Part shown: in pieces, positions 1 through 12,425 of the stretch | Numbering within the stretch: position 1 is the stretch's first letter | Layout: each line of letters begins with the position of its first letter | NCBI GenBank assembly: GCA_963789025.1 | Contig: CAWBIT010000003.1 | Location: forward strand, 62,001-126,000 | DNA from: AP-15 sp963789025 | GTDB taxonomy: Bacteria; Pseudomonadota; Alphaproteobacteria; ATCC43930; CGMCC-115725 | Direction: 5' to 3' | DNA length: 64,000 bases | Position numbers and translations under genes: made by a program | The notes under the pieces: model-generated | Seen by the model: only the letters and a program-made list of their open reading frames with translations | What the model was told of the DNA's origin: nothing | Database searches by the model: none

Positions 1-1610
1 GCGGCGGCCATCAGCGCGCGGGTGTAGGGGTGCTCGGGGGCGGTCATTACCTGCTCGGTCATCCCGGCTTCGACGATCTTGCCGTCCTTCATGACGAGGA
101 TTTCATGCGCCAGGGCCCGCACGACCCGCAGGTCGTGGCTGATGAACAGGTAGGCCAGGCCGTGGCGGGTCTGCAATTCGCGCAGCAGCTCGACGATCTG
201 CGCCTGCACCGACATATCGAGCGCCGAGGTCGGCTCGTCGAGCACGACAAAGCGCGGCTTCAAGACCAAGGCCCGGGCGATCGCGATGCGCTGGCGCTGG
301 CCGCCGGAGAATTCGTGCGGGTAGCGCTCGGCCGCATCGGGATCGAGCCCGACCTCGACGAGCGCGGTTTCGATGAGCCGCCGGCGCTCGGCGGCGCTGG
401 CCGCAAGGCGATGCACCTTGAGCCCCTCCTCGACGATCTGTGCGACCGACAGCCGCGGCGACAAACTCGAGAACGGGTCCTGAAAGACCACCTGCATCTC
501 CCGGCGCAGCGGCCGCAGTTGGCGCTGCCCGAGCGTCGCGATGTCCCGCTCTGCGAAACGGATGTGCCCTTGCGCCTCGGTCAGCCGCAGCAACGCGAGG
601 CCCAGCGTCGTCTTGCCGGAGCCGCTTTCGCCGACGACGCCGAGAGTGGTCCCGCGCCTGACCGCGAGCGAGACGCCGTCGACCGCCTTCACATATCCGC
701 CCACCCGGCGCAGCACTCCGCGCCGGATTGGAAACCAGACCTTGACGTCCCGTCCCTCGATCAGTTCGGGTGCCGCGGGATCGGCCGGCGCCGCCCGGCC
801 CTTCGGCTCGACGGCGAGCAGCCGGCGCGTGTAGGGATGGCGAGGGTGGGCGAAGATCCCGGCGGTCGGGCCGGCTTCGACGATCTCGCCGGCCGTCATG
901 ATGCAGACCTGATCCGCCATTTTTCTGACAATCGTCAGATCGTGGGTGATCAGCAGCAACGCCATGCCGAAGCGGTCGCGCAAATCCTTCAGGAGCTGCA
1001 GGATGTGCGCCTGGATCGTCACGTCGAGCGCGGTCGTCGGCTCGTCGGCGATCAGAATATCGGGCTCGTTGGCGATCGCCATCGCGATCATGACGCGCTG
1101 CCGCTGCCCGCCCGACAGCTGGTGCGGATAGGCGCCGAGACGGTTCTCGGCATCGGGCAGACCGACCAGCCGCAACAACTCGAGGGTGCGCTCACGCGCT
1201 GCCGTTGCGCTCATGTGCTTATGGATCAGCAATGTCTCGGCGATCTGCCGCTCGAGAGTGTGCAACGGGTTCAGCGAGGTCATCGGCTCCTGAAAGATCA
1301 TCGCGATCCGGTTGCCGCGCACCCGGCGCAGCCTCTCGGGCAGGGCGCCGACCAGCTCTTCGCCGGCGAAGCGGATGCTGCTATCGGGCCCGTGCGCCGC
1401 GACCGGATAAGGCAGCAGCTGAAGGATCGACAGAGCCGTCACACTCTTGCCCGAGCCGCTCTCGCCAACCAATGCCAGGGTGTCGCCGCGATCGAGTGTA
1501 AAGGAGACACCCTTGAGCGCCCCGACCGGGGTCGCGCCGCCGCGGCCGGCGAAGGTCACGGTGAGGTCTTGGATTTCAAGAAGCGGAGCGGCGGCACCGG
1601 CCTCGTTCAC
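1..1610 (-). CDS. yejF: Peptide/microcin C-type ABC transporter, double ATPase subunit (partial)
   Basis: Cytoplasmic ATPase that drives an oligopeptide importer of the YejABEF type. Two complete nucleotide-binding domains lie in one chain: a Walker A VGESGSGKS near 1440-1465 with an LSGGQRQR signature near 1080-1120, and a second Walker A VGESGSGKT near 615-640 with SGGQRQR near 270-300. This DppD-DppF-like fusion is the YejF architecture. The GTG start at 1610 overlaps the TGA stop of the permease upstream (GTGA), so the two are translationally coupled. The 3' end lies beyond the left window edge. The fused layout argues against separate OppD/OppF. Confidence 0.88.
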   Translation of the reverse strand, partial: MNEAGAAAPLLEIQDLTVTFAGRGGATPVGALKGVSFTLDRGDTLALVGESGSGKSVTALSILQLLPYPVAAHGPDSSIRFAGEELVGALPERLRRVRGNRIAMIFQEPMTSLNPLHTLERQIAETLLIHKHMSATAARERTLELLRLVGLPDAENRLGAYPHQLSGGQRQRVMIAMAIANEPDILIADEPTTALDVTIQAHILQLLKDLRDRFGMALLLITHDLTIVRKMADQVCIMTAGEIVEAGPTAGIFAHPRHPYTRRLLAVEPKGRAAPADPAAPELIEGRDVKVWFPIRRGVLRRVGGYVKAVDGVSLAVRRGTTLGVVGESGSGKTTLGLALLRLTEAQGHIRFAERDIATLGQRQLRPLRREMQVVFQDPFSSLSPRLSVAQIVEEGLKVHRLAASAAERRRLIETALVEVGLDPDAAERYPHEFSGGQRQRIAIARALVLKPRFVVLDEPTSALDMSVQAQIVELLRELQTRHGLAYLFISHDLRVVRALAHEILVMKDGKIVEAGMTEQVMTAPEHPYTRALMAA

Positions 1611-2728
1611 ACCACCACCTTGCGCGGGTCGAAGGCGTCGCGCACCGCCTCGCCGACAAAGATCAACAGGCTCAGCATCGACGCGAGCACGAAAAAGGCC
1701 GTCAGACCGAGCCAGGGCGCCTGTAGGTTGGACTTGCCCTGCGCCAGCAACTCGCCGAGCGACGGCGAGCCCGGCGGCAGGCCGAAGCCGAGGAAGTCGA
1801 GTGAAGTGAGGGTGGTGATCGAGCCGTTGAGGATGAACGGCAAAAACGTGATCGTCGCGACGGTGGCATTGGGCAGCACGTGGCGCAAGATGATCACCAT
1901 ATCCGAGACTCCGAGGGCGCGCGCCGCCCGCACGTAATCGAAGTTGCGTGCACGCAGGAATTCGGCGCGTACAACATCGACCAGGCCCATCCACGAGAAC
2001 AGCAGCATCAAGCCCAATAGCCACCAGAAATTGGGCTCGATAAAGCTTGCCATAATGATCAGCAAATAAAGAACCGGCAACCCCGACCAGATCTCGATAA
2101 AGCGTTGGAAGCCGAGATCGACAAGCCCCCCAAAATATCCCTGGACCGCTCCCGCCGCGACCCCGATTACCGAGGACAGAGCGGTCAAGGTGAGGCCAAA
2201 GAGCACCGAGATGCGGAAGCCGTAAATCAGCCGGGCCAGCACATCGCGGCCCTGGTCATCGGTACCCAGCCAATTGACGCTCGAGGGGGGCGACGGTGCA
2301 GGACTCGGAAGATTATAATTTATCGTATCGTAGCTGAACGGGATCACTGGCCAAACCATCCAGCCCCTCTCCGAGATCAGCTTATCTACCGCAGGGTCCC
2401 GGTAGTCGGCCGGCGTCGGGAATTCGCCGCCAAATGTCGTTTCGGGGTAGTCGACGAAAACCGGGAAATACCAGCCGCCCTCGTAACGGACGACGATCGG
2501 CCGGTCGTTGGCGATGAACTCGGCAAACAAAGTAATGAGAAACAGCGCGAGAAAGATCCACAATGACCAGAAGCCGCGCCGGTTCCGCCGAAAGGCGTCG
2601 AGCCGCCGCCGGGTGAGGGGAGTGATGCGGACGCCGAGAAAGTGGTCGGCGCTGGATTCAGGGCGATGCGTCCTTCGAGACGGCCGCTTCACGGCCTCCT
2701 CAGGATGAGCAGCATCCTTCAATGCCAT
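1607..2728 (-). CDS. yejE: Peptide/microcin C-type ABC transporter permease YejE
   Basis: Inner-membrane permease of the DppC family, about 373 residues. The part after residue 35 follows YejE closely: an LTRRRLDAFRRNRRGFWSLW lead-in, a first membrane helix, a long periplasmic loop with the RYEGGWYFPVF segment, and a C-terminal block of about five helices with the EAA loop (RAARALG). A longer in-frame GTG start at 2734 also exists. No convincing ribosome site precedes either. The first 30 or so codons lie inside a dispersed repeat, so the N-terminus looks repeat-derived. YejB, normally the upstream partner, is not adjacent: asd lies there instead. Confidence 0.85.
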   Translation of the reverse strand: MALKDAAHPEEAVKRPSRRTHRPESSADHFLGVRITPLTRRRLDAFRRNRRGFWSLWIFLALFLITLFAEFIANDRPIVVRYEGGWYFPVFVDYPETTFGGEFPTPADYRDPAVDKLISERGWMVWPVIPFSYDTINYNLPSPAPSPPSSVNWLGTDDQGRDVLARLIYGFRISVLFGLTLTALSSVIGVAAGAVQGYFGGLVDLGFQRFIEIWSGLPVLYLLIIMASFIEPNFWWLLGLMLLFSWMGLVDVVRAEFLRARNFDYVRAARALGVSDMVIILRHVLPNATVATITFLPFILNGSITTLTSLDFLGFGLPPGSPSLGELLAQGKSNLQAPWLGLTAFFVLASMLSLLIFVGEAVRDAFDPRKVVV

Positions 2729-2795
2729 CGACACAATCCCTCATGCTGAGGAGCGCCTTTAAGGGCGCGTCTCGAAGCACGCACGATGGCGATGC
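2665..2795. repeat. Inverted pair of dispersed palindromic repeats
   Basis: Two copies of the same short element face each other. One (about 2668-2712) contains cttcgagacggccgcttc followed by ctcctcaggatga. The other (about 2740-2790) contains tcatgctgaggagcgcc and gcgcgtctcgaagcac. Each has a small internal stem. This element type is common in Bradyrhizobium-like genomes between genes. Here the left copy is read through as the N-terminus of yejE. Confidence 0.7.
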
Positions 2796-2802
2796 AGCTT
2801 CG

Positions 2803-3873
<1,071 letters not shown>

Positions 3874-3954
3874 CTCGAAACCCCACGGGCAAATAACCGA
3901 AATTATGGCTGCTGACTTACGATGCCGGCGAGTCCTTTACAAGGATCGCATGTC

Positions 3955-4305
3955 ATGACTTACCCGGAGTTCTGGCGCCGCTATCTCGCTGCGCATTCCG
4001 ACCCGCGCACCCGCGGGGTGCACTACGTCGGCACCTCTCTGGCGATAGCTGCGATCGCTGCGGCCGGGGTCGAGCGCGATTGGCGCTGGCTGCTCGCCGC
4101 ACCCGTGGCTGGCTACGCTTTGGCTTGGTTCGGCCATCTCAAATTCGAGCACAATCGGCCAGAGACGTTTGGGCACCCGTTCTGGTCGTTGATCAGCGAT
4201 TTTCGTATGCTCGGCATGTTTCTATCCGGTCGGCTCGGCGACGAGCTGCGTATCGCCGGTGCGGGAGCCAGAAATGACCATGGTGCGATTGATCGAGTAC
4301 GATGA
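3955..4305 (+). CDS. DUF962 (Mpo1-like) small membrane protein
   Basis: A 116-residue protein beginning MTYPEFWRRYLAAHSDPRTR. The family's conserved pattern is present: an early H-x-x-P/R segment, HYVGTSLA, two short hydrophobic stretches (about residues 25-60), FGHLKFEHNRPETF and a terminal FRMLGMF. The yeast member Mpo1 is an iron-dependent dioxygenase of 2-hydroxy fatty acids; whether this protein does the same is not shown. The start follows an AAGGA at about 3941. The 3' end overlaps the next gene by 32 bases, suggesting co-transcription. Confidence 0.8.
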   Translation: MTYPEFWRRYLAAHSDPRTRGVHYVGTSLAIAAIAAAGVERDWRWLLAAPVAGYALAWFGHLKFEHNRPETFGHPFWSLISDFRMLGMFLSGRLGDELRIAGAGARNDHGAIDRVR

Positions 4306-4675
4306 GGCGAGCGCCGAAGTTCGCGCCGTCTATGACGACATCATGACGACCCGCGGCACCGATTGGATCAACAATTTCTGGAAAGCACTGGCAAACGATC
4401 CGCCTGCTTTGCGGCGCACCTGGGACAGCATCAAGGAGGTGATGGCGCCGGGCGCGCTGGATCCGTTGACCAAGGAATTGATCTATCTCGCGGTCAGCGC
4501 CAGCAACGGTTGCACTTATTGCATCGCCTCGCACGGCGCCGCCGCGAAGAAGCAGGGCATGACCCCGGAAATGCTCGGCGAATTGATGGCGATCGTCGGC
4601 ATGGCCAACGAAACCAACAGCTTGGCGAACGGCTATCGGGTTCCAGTAGACGAGAGGTTCGAAAAACTGTTTTGA
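4274..4675 (+). CDS. AhpD-like carboxymuconolactone decarboxylase family protein
   Basis: A 133-residue helical protein with the AhpD-type redox motif C-T-Y-C-I-A-S-H (Cys80, Cys83, His87) inside the CMD domain. Such proteins act as alkylhydroperoxidase-like thiol enzymes; the substrate is unknown. ATG 4274 is preferred over the in-frame GTG at 4259 because GGGAG lies about six bases upstream of it. It overlaps the DUF962 gene and is followed 72 bases later by a VOC protein, so the three may form one unit. Confidence 0.82.
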   Translation: MTMVRLIEYDEASAEVRAVYDDIMTTRGTDWINNFWKALANDPPALRRTWDSIKEVMAPGALDPLTKELIYLAVSASNGCTYCIASHGAAAKKQGMTPEMLGELMAIVGMANETNSLANGYRVPVDERFEKLF

Positions 4676-4747
4676 TGGCGGGCGTTTACCGCCGAACTAC
4701 CGCACGGCCGCTCGGCACCGGCCGATCGGCAACTTTGGAGGGCCCTC

Positions 4748-5716
4748 ATGGCAGCACAACAACAACTCTACGACCGCACGGCCGAGGATCTCGGCAATCT
4801 CGTCGGTCTCGAACACGTGAACCTCAGAATCAACAATCAAGGCCTGGCGTCCGAGTTTTATCTATCGGGGCTCGGTCTGACGCGCGACCCCTTCATGTTC
4901 CCCGGCACCAACAACATGTGGGTCAATGTCGGCAAGAGCCAGTTCCATCTGCCGACCGGCGACCCGAACGTGCTGCGCGGCCATGTCGGTCTCGTCGTCC
5001 CCTCGCTCGAGGAGCTGTGCGAACGTCTCAGCGAAGCCAAGAAGAAATTGGCCGACACCAAGTTCGACTGCAAGCAGCACAATGCCTATGTCGAGGCGAC
5101 CTGCCCGTGGGGCAACAAGTTCCGCCTCTACGAGCCGGACGAGGAGCGGTTCGGCGCGATCAATCTCGGCATGGGGTATGTCGAATTCACCGTGCCTGAA
5201 GGGACCGCCGACGGGATTGCGCGCTTCTATCGCGAGATCTTCTACACGCCCGCCTGCGTCAAGGAAAACGGCGAAGGCCGCGCCGCGCATGTCAGCGCCG
5301 GGCACAAGCAGGAATTGATCTTCCGCGAGACCGACCAGAAAATACCGGAGTTCGACGGCCATCACCTGCAGGTCTATGCCCAGGAGTTCTCGGGCCCGCA
5401 TGACGAATTGGAAAAACGCGGGCTGATTACCGAAGAAAGCGATCAGTACCAGTATCGCTGGCAGGACATCGTCTGCCTCGATACCGGCAAGCACCTGTTC
5501 ACGATCGAGCACGAGGTGCGCAGCGTCACCCACCCGCTCCACAACCGCCACATGGTGAACCGCAACCCATCGCAGAACAACCGCCACTACCAGATGGGCG
5601 CCGACGAGTGGGATTGGACATTGCCGCGCTCGACCAAGAAGATCCAGCCGACCCCGGCTCCCGAGCCCGCCACGCCGCTGGCCCGGCGCCGCGCCGCCCG
5701 CATGGCCGCGATGTAA
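4748..5716 (+). CDS. VOC (glyoxalase/extradiol dioxygenase fold) family protein
   Basis: A 322-residue protein with two vicinal-oxygen-chelate modules: one starting LVGLEHVNLRI (residues about 18-135) and one starting MGYVEFTVPEGTADGI (about 140-260). Histidine/glutamate candidates for a metal site are His26, the HLQVYA segment and the LFTIEHEV segment. The C-terminal 60 residues are polar and proline/alanine-rich. A strong GGAGG lies just before the ATG. Members include glyoxalases and ring-cleaving dioxygenases; the substrate cannot be told from sequence. Confidence 0.8.
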   Translation: MAAQQQLYDRTAEDLGNLVGLEHVNLRINNQGLASEFYLSGLGLTRDPFMFPGTNNMWVNVGKSQFHLPTGDPNVLRGHVGLVVPSLEELCERLSEAKKKLADTKFDCKQHNAYVEATCPWGNKFRLYEPDEERFGAINLGMGYVEFTVPEGTADGIARFYREIFYTPACVKENGEGRAAHVSAGHKQELIFRETDQKIPEFDGHHLQVYAQEFSGPHDELEKRGLITEESDQYQYRWQDIVCLDTGKHLFTIEHEVRSVTHPLHNRHMVNRNPSQNNRHYQMGADEWDWTLPRSTKKIQPTPAPEPATPLARRRAARMAAM

Positions 5717-5811
5717 AAGCCTCGCCTACGGCTTTCTCTCCCGCTAGCGCAGGGCAGTCCGGGAAAGAGAACGGTCGCCGCCGAAATCTGGCTCCAACCA
5801 CGCTCCCTTTA

Positions 5812-5841
5812 CCCTCTCCCCCGCCGGCCGGGGGGAGAGGG
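5812..5841. repeat. Intergenic GC-rich palindrome (CCCTCTCCCCC type)
   Basis: Near-perfect inverted repeat: CCCTCTCCCCC and GGGGGGAGAGGG separated by a GC-rich loop. The same sequence type recurs at 59155-59289 and about 61880-61920 in this window, always between genes, so it is a dispersed REP-like element. It could also act as an RNA hairpin after the VOC gene. Confidence 0.75.
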
Positions 5842-5899
5842 CAGGGTGAGGGTGCGCACAAGCGGGTCTGCCGGCTCGCCCGCGATCGTGAGCGATCTC

Positions 5900-6260
5900 T
5901 CAAGCCTCGATGCGAAGCGCCGTTCTCTGATCGGCCGGAACGGTGGTCCAACGGTCGGAGAGCTGGTTGACCCTGTCGGCGACCAGATCGTACTTCACCT
6001 GTGTCACGCTGAAGTCCCTAAAGTAGTTGATCAGATCGCCCCATGGGTCGTTCAGGCGGCCAGCGCCGGAGATAAACGCGACGACCCCACCCACTTCGAG
6101 CTGGTCGGTATGCACCATCCAGCCGGTGCCTTGAGCGACGCGTCACCTCGATTGCTATACCGCCCTCGGCGAAAGCCTTGATCAGCGCAGTCGCGGCCGC
6201 AGCTGATGACCGCTTTTCGAACTTTGCTGCTGTAATAAGCCCTTCAAGGCAGCTGTTGAC
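5900..6260 (-). other. Decayed coding remnant, not identified
   Basis: On the minus strand, two stretches in different frames look protein-like. One contains TALIKAFAEGGIAIEVTRR (about 6140-6240); the other contains GVVAFISGAGRLNDPWGDL (5900-6118). They could be two halves of one frameshifted gene. I do not recognise the family. The rest of the interval from the VOC gene holds only the palindrome. Confidence 0.3.
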
Positions 6261-6289
6261 CCACACGGCGTGACTGGGCAAAGCTCTTC

Positions 6290-6402
6290 GTCCGGTATAG
6301 GCCCAAAATCATCTTCGGCAAGTCATCCGGGTCGCGTGCGGATGGCACAGTTGAACCGACCAGGTCGGAGAACATCACTGTGATCCGACGGTGCTCGCCA
6401 GT
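6290..6402 (-). pseudogene. Remnant of class III adenylate/guanylate cyclase domain
   Basis: About 38 codons on the minus strand read GEHRRITVMFSDLVGSTV followed by SARDPDDLPKMILGLYR. This is the opening strand and helix of the class III nucleotide cyclase catalytic domain, including the first metal-binding aspartate in FSDLVGST. The remaining domain (second aspartate, NxxxR motif) is absent. Only a scrap survives. Confidence 0.6.
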
Positions 6403-6480
6403 GACCTTGAACGACGACGATGTTCGGCGGCGTCTGGTAAACTCAACTCGTATCTTTGAAGCGCCGACGAAACCGGAGCG

Positions 6481-7417
6481 ATGTCGATGAAGTTCGGCAT
6501 CCACAACCCGTCCTGGGTGTACGCACCCGATCCGGCCGAAGCTTTCGAAGGGTTCAAGGCGAAAGCGCAATGGGCCGAAAACCATGGCTTTGTCTGGTTC
6601 TCGGTGATGGACCACATGATCCAGACCGGAGGTGCAGGCGCGCCCGACGAGCCATTCATGGAAGGCTGGACCGTCTTGTCGGGGTTGGCCGCGGTCACCA
6701 GCTGCATTCGTCTCGCCACGCTCGCTACGTCTGTCGGCTACCGCAATCCCGCGCATCTCGCCAAGATCGCCGCCGGCGTCGATCTGATCAGTCGGGGACG
6801 GCTAACGCTCGGCATCGGCGCCGGCTATTTGGAAACAGAGTACCGCCAATATGGCTGGGAATTCCCGCCGCGCCCAGCGGTGCGTATCCGGCATATGGAG
6901 GAGGCCGTCCGCCTCATCCTCGCGCTGTGGACGGAGCGGCGAACGAACCTTCCGCGGCAGATATTTTCGTGCCGAGGACGCGATCCTCGAGCCGAAGCCG
7001 GTCCAGAAGCCGCGGCCGCCGGTGTTGATCGCTGGCGGGGGCGAGCAGCTTACCTTGCGTGCGGTCGCCCGCCTGGCCGACGCCTGCAATGTCGGCGGTG
7101 ATCCGGAAACAGTGAGGCGAAGGCTAGGAACACTTCACTGCCATTGCGATACAGCGCAGCGCGACTATGACGCGATTGAGAAGACCCACAATCATAGCTG
7201 GTTGCTTGGTCGTGACGAGGCTGTGGTCACAGGGAAGTGCGAGCGTCTGTCGCGGCGCGGTCCGCTACGGGGCTTTGTCGGAACCGTGTCCGAAGCCGTC
7301 GATCTGATCGGCCAATACCAGGACGCCGGTGTACAGCTGCTGATCAACAGCGATTATCGCAACGACATGGAGACCCATGAGCTAATGGCGGCGGAGGTTA
7401 TGCCGCATTTCGCATGA
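6481..7417 (+). pseudogene. LLM-class flavin-dependent oxidoreductase (frameshifted)
   Basis: Bacterial luciferase-like TIM barrel, probably F420- or FMN-dependent. The first two thirds run from MSMKFGIHNPSWV through GRLTLGIGAGYLETEYRQYG and EEAVRLILALW in one frame. The rest (RGRYFRAEDAILEPKP, PPVLIAGGGEQLTLR, to the end MPHFA) continues in another. The switch lies near 6940-6960, consistent with a one-base indel. Together the halves make a full-length protein of about 310 residues. ATG 6487 fits the GGAG at 6474 better than ATG 6481. A sequencing error cannot be excluded. Confidence 0.75.
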
Positions 7418-7617
7418 AGGAGCAGAAATCGATTTGTTGATAGGCAGCGGGAAAAGTTCCCGAGGCTACTTGAGCGATAATCTTTCCGCAGTGGAAGAAA
7501 ATGGTCGAGCCGTCGGCCCCTTTGTCCGACGGGCGGGCTCATGGGCGGCTGACTGCGGTCCCTCTAGTGTCCGGGGGAGCCATCGACGGCAATCGCAACA
7601 GTCCGGAACGCTCCTGG

Positions 7618-8595
7618 TCAGATCCCCAGACGCTTGAGGTGATTGTCCGGGTAGCGCAGACCGCTCGCCGCGCCCGGCGCGAACACCTGGAGCAGCGCGT
7701 CTCCGGTATCGGCCGAAATCCTCAGCGGCGCGGCGGCGGCATTCTCCTCGAGCCAGCGGCGATGGCTGGTGCCGGGGATCGGAACGACGTAGGGCGCACG
7801 GGACAGAACCCAGGCGAGCGCAAGCTGCGCCGGGGTACACTCCTCGACCGCGGCAAGCTCCTTCAGCTTATCCACCAGCGTAAGATTGGGGGGCAGGTTG
7901 TCACTCTGAAACCGCGGCATGTTACGCCGTGTGTCGCCGGCGCGCAGCGTCGCGCCATCGGTGATCTTCCCGGTCAGGAAACCTCGGCCGAGCGGGCTGT
8001 ACGCGACAAAGCCGATGCCGAGCTCTTCGCATAGCGGCAGGATCTCGGCCTCGACATCGCGGGTCCACAGTGAATACTCGATCTGCACGGCGCTGAGCGG
8101 GTGAGTCGCATGGGCCCGCCGGATCGTCGCCGCGCCAGCCTCGCATATGCCGAGGTGGCGCACCTTGCCTTGCCGCACCAGATCGCCCATCGCCCCAACC
8201 GTATCCGCGATCGGCACGGTCGGATCGACGCGGTGGATGTAGTAGAGGTCGATGACATCGGTTTCGAGCCGCTTCAGGCTGCGTTCGCAGCATGCCTTGA
8301 CGTATTCAGGCCGGCCGTCCGAGGTCGGCGAGCCGTCAGCCGCGCGCAGGTTGCCGAACTTGCTGGCGATCACGTACTCGTCGCGATGACCCCGGACCGC
8401 GCGAGCGACCAGTTCCTCGTTGCGGCCCCGACCATAGGCGTCCGAGCTGTCCAGAAAATCGACGCCGATCTCGCGCGCGCGGCGCAAGGTGTCGATCGCC
8501 GCGTCTTCATCGGGTTCGTCGTAGAACGGTGTCATCGTCGCGCAGCCGAGACCGACCGCGGAAACCTCGAGCCCGCCGAGCCTGCGCCGCTGCAT
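7618..8595 (-). CDS. Aldo/keto reductase
   Basis: NAD(P)H-dependent oxidoreductase of the AKR superfamily, 325 residues, cytosolic. The catalytic tetrad is visible: Asp49, Tyr54 (SSDAYG), Lys79 (ASKFG) and His121 (YYIHRVD). The C-terminal cofactor segment contains VPIPGTSHRRWLEEN, as in the AKR11/13-like group. A strong AGGAGG precedes the ATG. No neighbouring gene indicates the substrate. Confidence 0.9.
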   Translation of the reverse strand: MQRRRLGGLEVSAVGLGCATMTPFYDEPDEDAAIDTLRRAREIGVDFLDSSDAYGRGRNEELVARAVRGHRDEYVIASKFGNLRAADGSPTSDGRPEYVKACCERSLKRLETDVIDLYYIHRVDPTVPIADTVGAMGDLVRQGKVRHLGICEAGAATIRRAHATHPLSAVQIEYSLWTRDVEAEILPLCEELGIGFVAYSPLGRGFLTGKITDGATLRAGDTRRNMPRFQSDNLPPNLTLVDKLKELAAVEECTPAQLALAWVLSRAPYVVPIPGTSHRRWLEENAAAAPLRISADTGDALLQVFAPGAASGLRYPDNHLKRLGI

Positions 8596-8835
8596 CCCTC
8601 TGCCTCCTCAACACCGCCTGATCAACGTCGCGCGCAGCATGATCGCCGCCGACACGCGAGCAAGCTCGCTGTAACGTTTTGCCACCCCCGGCAAGGTCAC
8701 GAGCGGTCAAGTTGGTGCTCTCGAACCCGGGGGGTGTCGGACGCGCCGTCCCTTGCTGAACCGGTTATTATAACATCCTTCAAATCGGTGCTGGCCGGCG
8801 CCGCGGCGATGCAGGAAAACCGAGGAGAGGTCGCA

Positions 8836-11214
<2,379 letters not shown>

Positions 11215-11228
11215 AAACAGGGCACGGG

Positions 11229-12065
11229 ATGATCGTTTACCGCTCAATGGATCGGCGGACGCTCGACGCCTCTTACAACAACACCGCCGCGGTGGGGGAC
11301 AGCGAGCGATACCTCGCCGATTGGCTGCTCCGCAGCGCGGCGCTCCGAGCCCGCATGCCGGATCATCTCAATCTGGCCTATGGCGATGCGCCGCGCGCGC
11401 GACTCGATTTCTTCGCCGCGAACCGCAGCGGCGCCCCGACCTTGCTGTTCTTCCATGGCGGTTACTGGCAGCGCAACGCCAAGGACGGCTTCAGCTTTAT
11501 CGCCGAAGGACCGCTCGCCTACGGCTTTCATGTCGCGGTCGCAGGCTACACCTTGGCGCCCGAGGCTGCAATGGACGATATTGTCGGACAGGCGCGCAGT
11601 GCGTTGCAATGGCTGCACCGGCAGCTCGCGGCATTGGGCGGCGATCCGGCGCGGCTCTATGTCGGCGGCTGGTCGGCCGGCGGCCATCTCACCGCTATGC
11701 TGATGGACGAACCGCTGGTTGCAGGCGGCCTTGCCATCAGCGGCCTGTTCGATCTGGAGCCGATCCGCCTTTCCTATCTCAACGACAAGCTCGGGCTTAA
11801 TGCGGAGCAGGCGCGGCGCAACAGTCCGTTGCTGAATTTGCCGGCCCGCGCGGCCAAGTTCAGCATCGCCTATGGCTCGGACGAGCTACCGGAGCTGAAA
11901 CGCCAATCACGCGAATTCGGGGCGGCCTGGACCGCGCACGGCCTTCCGGGGGAGATGATCGAAGTGCCCGACTGCCACCATTACGCCGTCCTCGAACAGC
12001 TCGCCCAGCCGGACGGCCTTCTGGCGAAGGCGCTGGCTGTCTCTGCCGGGGTCCATTCGGGTTGA
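11229..12065 (+). CDS. Alpha/beta hydrolase, arylformamidase-like
   Basis: A 278-residue serine hydrolase. The oxyanion motif HGGYW is at residues 76-80, the nucleophile is Ser149 in GWSAGGH, an acidic residue lies in AYGSDELPE and the histidine in PDCHHYAVLEQL. HGGYW with GWSAGGH is typical of kynurenine formamidase-like enzymes and related carboxylesterases. It starts 15 bases after the hydroxylase pseudogene, with a weak GGG ribosome site; a second in-frame ATG follows at 11247. The natural substrate is uncertain. Confidence 0.8.
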   Translation: MIVYRSMDRRTLDASYNNTAAVGDSERYLADWLLRSAALRARMPDHLNLAYGDAPRARLDFFAANRSGAPTLLFFHGGYWQRNAKDGFSFIAEGPLAYGFHVAVAGYTLAPEAAMDDIVGQARSALQWLHRQLAALGGDPARLYVGGWSAGGHLTAMLMDEPLVAGGLAISGLFDLEPIRLSYLNDKLGLNAEQARRNSPLLNLPARAAKFSIAYGSDELPELKRQSREFGAAWTAHGLPGEMIEVPDCHHYAVLEQLAQPDGLLAKALAVSAGVHSG

Positions 12066-12131
12066 TCAACCACCACGGCGCTTCGAGTGGTCGTGGTCAG
12101 TTTTCGAAGTGACGAGCGGGCTTAAAGCCTC

Positions 12132-12182
12132 TTGCTTACTCGTCTGCGTTGCTTACTCGTCTGCGTTGCTTACTCGTCTGCG
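12132..12182. repeat. Three tandem copies of a 17-base unit
   Basis: TTGCTTACTCGTCTGCG is repeated exactly three times (12132-12148, 12149-12165, 12166-12182). It lies at the truncated end of the SDR remnant that follows on the minus strand. Confidence 0.9.
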
Positions 12183-12199
12183 GCCCTGCACCTCTTCCG

Positions 12200-12310
12200 C
12201 GATGGTAATTTGGCGGCTGTCGCACGCCCAATTCCACTGCCACCGCCAGTGACGAGGGCTACCTTACCGTCGAGCCGGAACATCGAAAGCGGGTCAACCA
12301 GTGCGGTCAT
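12200..12310 (-). pseudogene. N-terminal remnant of a short-chain dehydrogenase
   Basis: From an ATG at 12310 the minus strand encodes MTALVDPLSMFRLDGKVALV followed by the dinucleotide-binding motif TGGGSGIGRATA, then loses resemblance to the family near 12205. Only the first 35-40 residues of a normal 250-residue SDR remain. The catalytic Ser-Tyr-Lys part is missing. Confidence 0.7.
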
Positions 12311-12425
12311 ACGCGGTCTCCCTCTACTGCGAAGCCGGCTGGCCGCCCTTCCCGGCCGGCCTCGATCGGTCCTTGCGAACTGAGCAATGGGTTTTCCGGC
12401 GGCGCGCCGCCGCGCGTCGCCGGAT

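Noticed and set aside
30..1937. Long plus-strand open frame of 635 codons at the left edge
   Set aside because: It is the complement of yejF/yejE; the minus strand carries two Walker A and two signature motifs, while this frame has no recognisable domain.
12132..12182. Possible CRISPR array
   Set aside because: The three 17-base units are directly adjacent with no spacers.
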